DNA of 64,000 nucleotides from Gautieria morchelliformis (taxonomy: Eukaryota > Basidiomycota > Agaricomycetes > Gomphales > Gomphaceae): contig WHVA01000075.1 in NCBI GenBank assembly GCA_015179125.1, positions 1 through 64,000 of the forward strand. Direction: 5' to 3'. Each line of letters starts with the position of its first letter. Position 1 is the stretch's first letter. A model generated the notes under the pieces. The model worked only from the letters and a program-made list of their open reading frames with translations, was not told the DNA's origin and ran no database searches. The position numbers and the translations under genes are program-made. Below are positions 57,636 through 64,000 of this stretch, in pieces.

Positions 57636-58022
57636 ATGAGTGAGAGGGAGCGTATTGCCGATTCGAGAGACATGAACAACGGCATGAACGAAATCTGGGA
57701 AAATATGAGCGATGCAGACAGTACACCACAACCCTTCGGCTATGTATGGGGCGGGAGTTCGTTACAGCCCAAGTCTATATCAACTGCGCGTGTCCTGGAC
57801 AGCGCCGTTGTCGTCGCCACAGAGCGAGCACGAGTGATCGGTGTGAGGATGGCGGGGAACGATGCAGGACCCCATGACACTGTAACAGAAGCAGAGCTCT
57901 TGACCTTACATAGTGACCACGCGACTGTTTCTCCACTCGCACATGATCCTTCTCTCGAATCTGCTGCTGGGGGAACAACAGTTTGCAGCGCGCTGCCCGA
58001 GGCAGCCGTAGCGAATACATAA
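57636..58022 (+). CDS. Hypothetical protein, 128 residues
   Basis: ATG-started frame (MSERERIADSRDMNNGMNEI) with an acidic, Ser/Thr/Ala-rich product and no recognised domain, signal peptide or membrane segment. It overlaps the opposite-strand frame at 57906-58325, so at most one of the two is likely real. Weak call. Confidence 0.25.
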   Translation: MSERERIADSRDMNNGMNEIWENMSDADSTPQPFGYVWGGSSLQPKSISTARVLDSAVVVATERARVIGVRMAGNDAGPHDTVTEAELLTLHSDHATVSPLAHDPSLESAAGGTTVCSALPEAAVANT

Positions 58023-58325
58023 TGATTTGGAAGAGTGGAGACGAAGATGAGAGCTGGACGGAGACGGTTGTGAAAGCATGATGGTGGCTGTTGCTAGAAG
58101 AGCGAGAGCGATCAGGTTGGCCAGGTTACCGACTGTCGCCACGAAAGGATCTGCGCTATGACGTGAAAGCAACGAAGAAATCCATACGGATTTTTCGAAG
58201 GCACGGGAATAGTTGTTGCTCTTTGGGTACACGATGAAAGACTGAGACATGGATGTAGAGCGAAGTTGATGATCGTATTCGCGCCTAGCTGGGAACCATT
58301 GCGAGAAGCTCTCGTCTGCTACCAT
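57906..58325 (-). CDS. Hypothetical protein with one possible membrane segment
   Basis: ATG at 58325 on the minus strand (MVADESFSQWFPARREYDHQ). It contains a hydrophobic segment ANLIALALLATATIML. The frame remains open upstream to about 58410 (DDWTQVCWNWLTVVDHA), so this could be an internal exon of a larger gene. No family recognised. Overlaps 57636-58022. Confidence 0.3.
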   Translation of the reverse strand: MVADESFSQWFPARREYDHQLRSTSMSQSFIVYPKSNNYSRAFEKSVWISSLLSRHSADPFVATVGNLANLIALALLATATIMLSQPSPSSSHLRLHSSKSLCIRYGCLGQRAANCCSPSSRFERRIMCEWRNSRVVTM

Positions 58326-58436
58326 CGCATGGTCAACGACAGTGAGCCAATTCCAGCAAACCTGAGTCCAATCATCACAAGAAAGAGAAATCTCGGACCC
58401 AATTTAGGACGTTCAAGTCTGTATCGAACGACACTG

Positions 58437-59435
58437 CGAGGCACTTTAGCACAGCTGAGATTAACGAGATAGCGAATGTTGTCAAGGTAGGCATTAGTAG
58501 AGCATGGACAGTCGGACAGGTAGGCTGCTCCTGGTTAAGTGAAGTATGGCGTTCGGGATCATGTCAGGTCGAATTTGAATTCGTTTTGGCTGGCTTGCTT
58601 GAGTGTGTGGAACCGAGGACACGGTAGTCTATGACTTGGCTTCTGAGAGGAATAAGAGTGGAGGGAGTATTCGTTCGTTCGTTGCGCAATGGCGCACTCA
58701 CAAGTTTACAGAACACCTCGGCCCGATCCCCCACAGCCCGTCGCCTCCTCTCACGAGCCTGTCGACTCCTTCATGCGCCCCGCGACACACCCCAACGCCG
58801 ACGAAACGCCCCAGCGCTCCAACGCGCTGGTCGCTGACACGCTGCTGGACGAGGCTTTGAGCCTGTGGGAGGGCACAGCGAAAAAGAACAGAGATATATT
58901 CACCGAGGTGTTCATACCGGCGATATTGAGTGCACATCCTAGTCACAGGGTGGTTGGGTCAGCGCGTCTGAGCAAGTTGTTGATGTACGCGACATCCACC
59001 CGGCTTGAATCCCACGCTTATTTAAGATCTACGACGGTAATGGATGGGCTCGCATGTTGTGATTAATTCATATTCCACGCCACTGCAGTATTCTGACAAT
59101 TTTTATTTCGGCTGTGACGTGCTTGCTTGGATATATCCGGAGCACATTTTGTGGGTGGCGTATATATGGAATATATATACTTACTGATAGTTGAATATGG
59201 TTCTGTCAAAAGATCTGTCTGCGTCTCTTCAAGCTGGCGGAGAACTTACAAGTGTCTCTCACCTGTAGGAGCTAGCCATTGTCACAATAATCCAGGGCCA
59301 GTCTTCAGATCTCAGATATTAGAGCTCGTCTTGCCTCACTTTCTGGTGTAAAAACTGTGACTACATTCTGATGGAGAGCAGCTATTTTTGAGCTCCGCCG
59401 CTAAGGCGGCCGGCCGTCTGAGCCGCCTTTGATGG
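58437..59435 (+). other. X segment of unit 4 (no kinase follows)
   Basis: Copy of the X segment and spacer. Its left part matches 19740-20000 and its right part matches unit 2. The homology stops at GCCGCCTTTGA (59435), exactly where the kinase start region follows in unit 2. It holds the uninterrupted LINE B target at 59403-59414. Confidence 0.75.
58689..59066 (+). CDS. X4, hypothetical protein of 125 residues
   Basis: ATG at 58689 gives MAHSQVYRTPRPDPPQP, a Pro-rich start, then SNALVADTLLDEALSLWEG, DIFTEVFIPAILSAHPSHR and LSKLLMYATSTRLESHAYL, ending CCD plus stop. The second half is predicted helical and is identical at protein level to X2. X1 has lost the middle and X3 keeps only a 3' piece. 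No domain recognised. Repeated linkage to kinase genes may reflect co-duplication only. Confidence 0.45.
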   Translation: MAHSQVYRTPRPDPPQPVASSHEPVDSFMRPATHPNADETPQRSNALVADTLLDEALSLWEGTAKKNRDIFTEVFIPAILSAHPSHRVVGSARLSKLLMYATSTRLESHAYLRSTTVMDGLACCD

Positions 59436-60605
59436 ATTGGACAAAGCTCGCCGATGTCCAGGGTCTATGACACGAGTCATGTGACTCCAGCCACTCGTGC
59501 CACTGTCCACTGTCCTCGCTCCGTCCACAGTCCACTCGCATCAAAGCTTGCATAGCCTATGTCCTATTGTCCACACTCCCTCCTAGTATAAATGTTCCAG
59601 CTCCTCTTCCCCCTTTCCCTTGCGTCCTTCTCCATCAGGAACGGCCGATTCCGGCTTGTAATTCGGCCATATTTACACAGCGCCACCGGCGCTACTGGTA
59701 GGTCACGTCAACTACGTAGTTGCGCTGGGTTCGACGTAGCTCCACAAATGGTTCCGTGGCGCGCAGCGCGCACTAGGTAGACCTACGGCTTTCTACTAGG
59801 CCTCTAGTGCCCCTCCACCTTCCCCAACCTTGACAAGCCCGAGCCGCCTCCTCGCTCATCCACTTCCCCTCGGCGTCCACCCTCCTAGAAACGTCTGTGT
59901 GAGTCCTTTCGTGCCCTCTGGAACCATCTTTTTAGCCTCTGATCTACTTTCCTGAAGCCGCTTTATGAGGCGTCGGTCTGCGACTGAGCTGCGTTCTGCT
60001 CAAGTGAGGCTGTAAACGGGTGGTAACTAATTTACAGTAACTTGCCATTAGAAATCTGGAAGACCTATGACTGAGTGTGTCCCCCTGCATCTTGGAATGT
60101 ATTTTGCTATTTAAAGCGGCTCTCGGCAACCTTGCCGCAGCGGGGTGTGAACTCACTTTTCGCTCTGTGTCACGTGAGTGTTGATTTCGTTTATTGATAA
60201 ACAAATGACGCCAAACAAAAGGTATGTTTGCTATCTTACCTCCGACCACCACCTTCAACATATTCCACGCAGAAGTCCATACAGAATGTATGTGAGTCCA
60301 CACTCCTGCCTTGCTGGTCATGTATTGCTGCTGTGGTTTTCTGACGAGACGTTGCTTGTGTGCAGATTTGCAGCTCATCCAGGCAGTGAACCATTATATA
60401 TACATTGGTACGTACACATCCTATCTCCACACTCCACACTTCTGCAGCACTCTGTATGGTTCCTGAGGTGTATGATGCTAATGATACTTGTGGGGTGCAG
60501 AGAATTAATTTTTGTGCGTGTTTTCGTTTCGCAACGCATCATAGCGCTCCAGAGCTCATCCTTCTGTGTCTTGCGTTGTGTCCTGTACCACAGCATCTCT
60601 AATAA
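59436..60605. other. Gene-poor stretch
   Basis: No supported gene. Several short frames exist near 60180-60600 just before the P450 relic and could be remnants of its earlier exons, but no P450 motif can be read there. Confidence 0.4.
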
Positions 60606-60994
60606 GCAAGAATCGGGCCCCGTGAGCTGCTTCGACGGTTGTGTGAGTCTCCAGATGACTTCGTTGATCTCATATGACATTCTGCCGGCGCGATTATCAT
60701 GGAGGTGAGCCTATGCCGATGTATCAATGGGTTATCAATACTGTGTCATCTTTTCAGCTTTTGTACGCGATCAATGTTCGGGATAAAGACGATCCTTACA
60801 TTGAAACGGCGGAAAAGGCAATGTCGTATTTCAACGCAGCAGCGAATCCAGGAGCTTTTCTAGTCGATGTACTGACGATATGTGCGCCTTCCAGGCTTAA
60901 TCCTGGTTTATTGGGTGAGGGCGCGATGAAGACCGTCCTTGCGGCGCACTGGCGCGCTATCAACCACGGTATCTACGAGGAGATTAAAGCCTGA
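60606..60994 (+). pseudogene. Cytochrome P450 fragment
   Basis: Plus-strand reading gives ARIGPRELLRRLCESPDDFV then DLI, a TGA, and HSAGAIIME; a GT-AG intron (about 60704-60757); then LLYAINVRDKDDPYIETAEK, NAAANPGAFLVDVL and a C-terminal piece with AAHWRAINHGIYEE before a stop at 60994. The order 'SPDDF...AGA.IM...YGI.V...DDPYI..AE.A...PGAFLVD.LP' is characteristic of the B'-G helix region of basidiomycete P450 monooxygenases. The K helix, heme loop and N-terminal anchor are absent, the PGAGF part is partly deleted, and there is an internal stop, so this is a relic. Confidence 0.7.
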
Positions 60995-61019
60995 GGATAC
61001 GATCCGTACGTACTCCATC

Positions 61020-61600
61020 GTCAAAAAAAAAAAAAAAAAAAGAAAAGAAATCAGACTGCATAGTGCCACGTTCAACCTCATCCCGGATCCTGTGATTGCA
61101 CTCATCTTCACTGTGGTAGGTCACTTCAACTCGGTCTAAGCCCTCACAATTCACAAAATCCAAAAGAGTGGGCATCCGAGCTTCTTGTCAGTGAATCCCA
61201 GTTCAGTAAGGTAGACTACCTTGACAAGCATCATCACGATAGCTTGGAGCAATGGCGCAACTTCAGCACACGAACCACCCAAGCTCTGGCCTGTCACAAG
61301 CAACGTCTATAAAGTTATCGGCGGTGGGTTACAGTTTATACTCCTATACTGTTGCATTTGAAATCTCGCTAACACCGATGCCAGTTCTAGGGCAGGGTTT
61401 CACAATGTTCGGGAAAGTGTGAAGTCGCGTTTCGACAATGCAAAGCTCGCACAAGCAGCTGTGGAAATTTGCGACGCCTCCGACGAAGAATAAATAAGAC
61501 AACTTAACCCCTGTGTATATAGACCAATATCTAACTATGAAATGATGTGATGCCCTAATACCTCCCAAACCCTGAATGTGCATTACATCTCACCTCAATT
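61020..61600. other. Poly(A) tract and possible orphan last exon
   Basis: About 19 A at 61023-61042 follow the P450 relic. At 61391-61494 a frame reads AGFHNVRESVKSRFDNAKLA then QAAVEICDASDEE and a stop, preceded by a possible acceptor (CAGTTCTAG at about 61390). This looks like a coding 3' exon of an unidentified gene, but its upstream exon cannot be joined in phase. Confidence 0.3.
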
Positions 61601-62099
61601 GAATATGCCCTGGGATGTTGCCCACCGTAGGCACCGCATGGCATTACGTGTGACTAGTGTAGCCCACCGTAGACACCAGGGCGCCGCTACGTGGACCTAC
61701 GGCCCACTACAAAATAGGGCCGGCCCTACGGAGCACATTATAATAGGGGGGGATCCTACACCCCTACAAGCCCTACGTGGAGTACGTACCATTCCATAAT
61801 ATCCCCAGTTTTTCCTGATGTCACACACATCGCGCTCGATAGGTACTTTCAGTTACTTCTCAGTATGAACGTCCGTCTCACACACATCGCGCTCGATAGC
61901 CATTAAGGCTTCGAGCTCAATCTCTTTTTGCACCCGCCCTGTCCACTTCCCACTTCTTGTTGAATTGCTATTTTGTATTTATGCTTGCGCCGGCTTGAGC
62001 ACGGCCCGGTTCCCGGTCGCGCAGAGAGCGCTGGCATCGCAATCTACCTTGTTGCTAGCCCAGTGTCACACTCGAGTGAGCATAGAGCTCTATTGCAAT
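61600..62099. other. Upstream region of K4, no gene seen
   Basis: Contains short internal repeats with CCCACCGTAG and CACACACATCGCGCTCGATAG (the latter twice, near 61823 and 61880). The X segment seen upstream of other kinases is absent here. Confidence 0.5.
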
Positions 62100-63388
62100 A
62101 CGCGGGAACGGAACAAGATACATGGCCCCCGAGCACCACCTGTGAACATCGAGAGCGGGTTTTTCTACTTCAAATGCCCACGAACACAGGGGGATCTGGA
62201 AACTTTTTGGGCCAGGCTGTGGGCGTACAAGAAAGCATCCATCATAGCCCCCCTTCATCCTGGTCATGTTCTTACCGTAACGAACTACATGGGGTCTTAT
62301 CATGGTCATCCGTCTTCTGGAACCCGCGAGCTCCCTCCACTTATCCGGCAGTGCACTGGGTATAACGTCACCATGCCCCTACTAGTTTTGCAAGCTCCCA
62401 TTCAAGGCGGAGACGCCAAGTGGTCTCAAGTCTGGAGGGGTGTTATGACCTCTCAGGATTTTCCCGACCTGTCACCCGTACCAGTGATTATCAAATTGTT
62501 TCAAGAAAGCTATTTAGGCTTTGGTCCTGAAATTGGAGATCTATGGGGTAATTCAGAATATGCTGAGTGGCTTCCTGGTGCGCGATTGGCCGCTAATGAA
62601 GCCTGGGCATATGATCGCATGAGAGCTCTACAGGGCAAGTTCCTCACCCTCTAGGCTACGTGCTACAGCAGTATTGACTCGATTGCTGGTTCAACAGGCC
62701 GCACCGTCCCTTGGTCATATGGCTTTTGCAAGGTATTTGCCATCTCATCTTCTGTGGCAGGCTCACATATCTCAACAGTGCCTACTTCCGAATGGAGAGG
62801 CGACATTTGGACATGTTATGGAAGTGATCGAGGGCCCCACAGCATCCACGACGACCGCAGATGAACTTGGACTAGACGAAGTTGGTATATTCAACCTTGT
62901 ACAAAGATTTTGTTGCCTTCATCTGCTTTGTACTGATATGTTTATATCTTAGGGAGATGCACTCGCTACAGCATTACACGAAATACACGAGTGTGGTGTT
63001 CTTCATAACGATGTAAAAGAGGATAATGTCATCATTCACCATAACTCTTCAAACCAGGACTGTAATGTTGTCCTGCTGGATTTTGCTTTGTGTACGACGC
63101 TTGGACCACCCCCCGAGCAGATGGAGGTTGTCTTTCAGGACATGTTGAGGTGAGACTTTTCTTGAGATCGCACGAGCGCACACCATTGACCGTTGGGTGC
63201 CTTTTATCAGGATAACTCGTGTGTTCTCTGCACTCGGAATCAAACCACGTACCCGGGACTGGTTCCGCTCGCGTCTGCAAATGAATGTGCCGTTCAGCCA
63301 AGAGTTGGCAGAGCTGGATCAAGCTGGATGGCTGGCGCCAAGAAAGCCACCGTCGACTAAATTTGTAGCCAATTGGGAAAATTTATAA
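62100..63388 (+). CDS. Kinase K4, small atypical protein kinase (start uncertain)
   Basis: Exons about 62100-62634, 62698-62732, 62779-62898, 62953-63149 and 63211-63388 are all in phase. Motifs are QGGDAKWSQVWRG, the lysine in VPVIIKLFQESY, NEAWAYDRMRAL, the catalytic loop VLHNDVKEDNVIIH and LLDFAL. The first Gly-rich position is changed (GGDA). Intron 1 begins GCAAGT and ends CAG, as in the other copies. The end is NWENL, as in K2. In-frame ATG is missing before VNIESG: the ATG used by K3 is out of frame here, and the open frame upstream starts only with TTG at 61965. Thus either an upstream exon exists or the copy has lost its start. Confidence 0.65.
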
Positions 63389-63670
63389 ATTACCTAATAT
63401 CCTCAAACTCGAAGCAGCCTTATCTCAGGATGTAAAGAGACCAGTGTCACGCTTTTGTGGTGTCTGCGGTGTCTATAAAGACAGTTCTGTCAAAAGGTCT
63501 TACATAATTGAAATTCCTATCACATTATGTAATTGCAACCGCAGATTATGATTAAGTGGATGGATTATTATTAATAGCTGAAGATATTGTGAGCAACCTC
63601 TATGAGCAGTATTAGGACCTAGACGGCGTCAGAAGAGTGTCTGAAGCGCCGTCGTACACGCGTTGGGTAA
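63389..63670. other. 3' flank of K4
   Basis: The first 110 bp match the 3' flank of K2 (32320-32430, minus strand). Nothing recognised beyond. Confidence 0.5.
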
Positions 63671-64000
63671 CTATACTAGTTGCTTAGTAATATCGACTGA
63701 AAAGAGAGGATGATGCCGAGTCGGCGATTGGTCATTCGGATTCACAACCGAAGATACCATGCCTATCCAACTAGCATGAGGGGTCTTCAGAACGGTGCAT
63801 AGATATGTATGCCCTAGTATTTTCATGGTTGCTGACCAGTACTCAGTACCATCATACATCGGCGCTGGCCCGACCCCGCTGGGCCATGTAAATGATGCAC
63901 CAGCAGACACAGGTAGATCGCCTGAAGTAGCTAGGCCTGTCCAATACCGAATTCGAATAGCTTTTCCCATAGACCCGCGCAATATTGGGATGATGCGGCC
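63671..64000 (-). CDS. Partial hypothetical frame at the window edge
   Basis: Minus-strand frame open from the right edge to TAG at 63671, about 109 codons, with segments SMGKAIRIRYWTGLATSGDL, GPAPMYDGTEYWSATMK and LKTPHASWIGMVSSVVNPND. Composition is protein-like but no family is recognised. The start lies outside the window. Confidence 0.3.
   Translation of the reverse strand, partial: GRIIPILRGSMGKAIRIRYWTGLATSGDLPVSAGASFTWPSGVGPAPMYDGTEYWSATMKILGHTYLCTVLKTPHASWIGMVSSVVNPNDQSPTRHHPLFSVDITKQLV

Noticed and set aside
60178..60708. 176-codon plus-strand frame upstream of the P450 relic
   Set aside because: The real P450 reading is in another frame at its end; the rest has no recognisable motif and starts with a non-ATG codon.

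Overview
This window looks like an accessory, transposon-dominated island of a filamentous basidiomycete, most likely an agaricomycete. The evidence is the combination of a Plavaka-type transposase, an autonomous Helitron, a chromodomain Gypsy retrotransposon, three copies of a Tad1-like LINE with an RNase H domain, introns of about 45-60 bp, and a relic of a basidiomycete-style cytochrome P450. No rRNA, tRNA, CRISPR array or bacterial operon was seen.

Layout. 1-1050: the 5' end of a Gypsy element (gag start and 5' LTR, minus strand) inserted in a Plavaka transposase gene. 1051-2358 and 15221-16074: the two parts of that Plavaka gene, split by LINE copy A (2359-15207, minus, 13-bp target duplication). 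LINE A is itself split by a Helitron (6052-12801, minus) sitting exactly between an A and a T. 16195-19736: a gag relic, an LTR and a decayed LINE of another lineage (C). 19737-22161: an 'X + kinase' unit. 22639-31988: LINE copy D (plus), carrying a TA-flanked transposon of the Tc1/mariner type (27282-30459). 32320-49350: a second X + kinase unit on the minus strand, split by LINE copy B (34352-48314). LINE B contains a solo LTR (45501-46533) and a whole Gypsy chromovirus (35603-42511), which contains a further solo LTR (38744-39433). 49350-54950: low gene content, with one probable host exon, an unrecognised broken multi-exon gene and a leucine-rich fragment. 55340-63500: two more kinase copies, another X copy without a kinase, and the P450 relic.

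How the parts relate. Most coding sequence belongs to mobile elements, and most of those genes are broken by frameshifts, stops or later insertions. The Helitron Rep/helicase reading frame is the main apparently intact element gene. The host-like content is a locally amplified family of small atypical protein kinases (K1-K4, five exons each, with a conserved GC-AG first intron), arranged with a short sequence X of unknown function. Target-site duplications let the order of insertions be read directly, and one duplicated X copy keeps the empty site of LINE B. All calls come from reading the sequence and translations. No database search was run.
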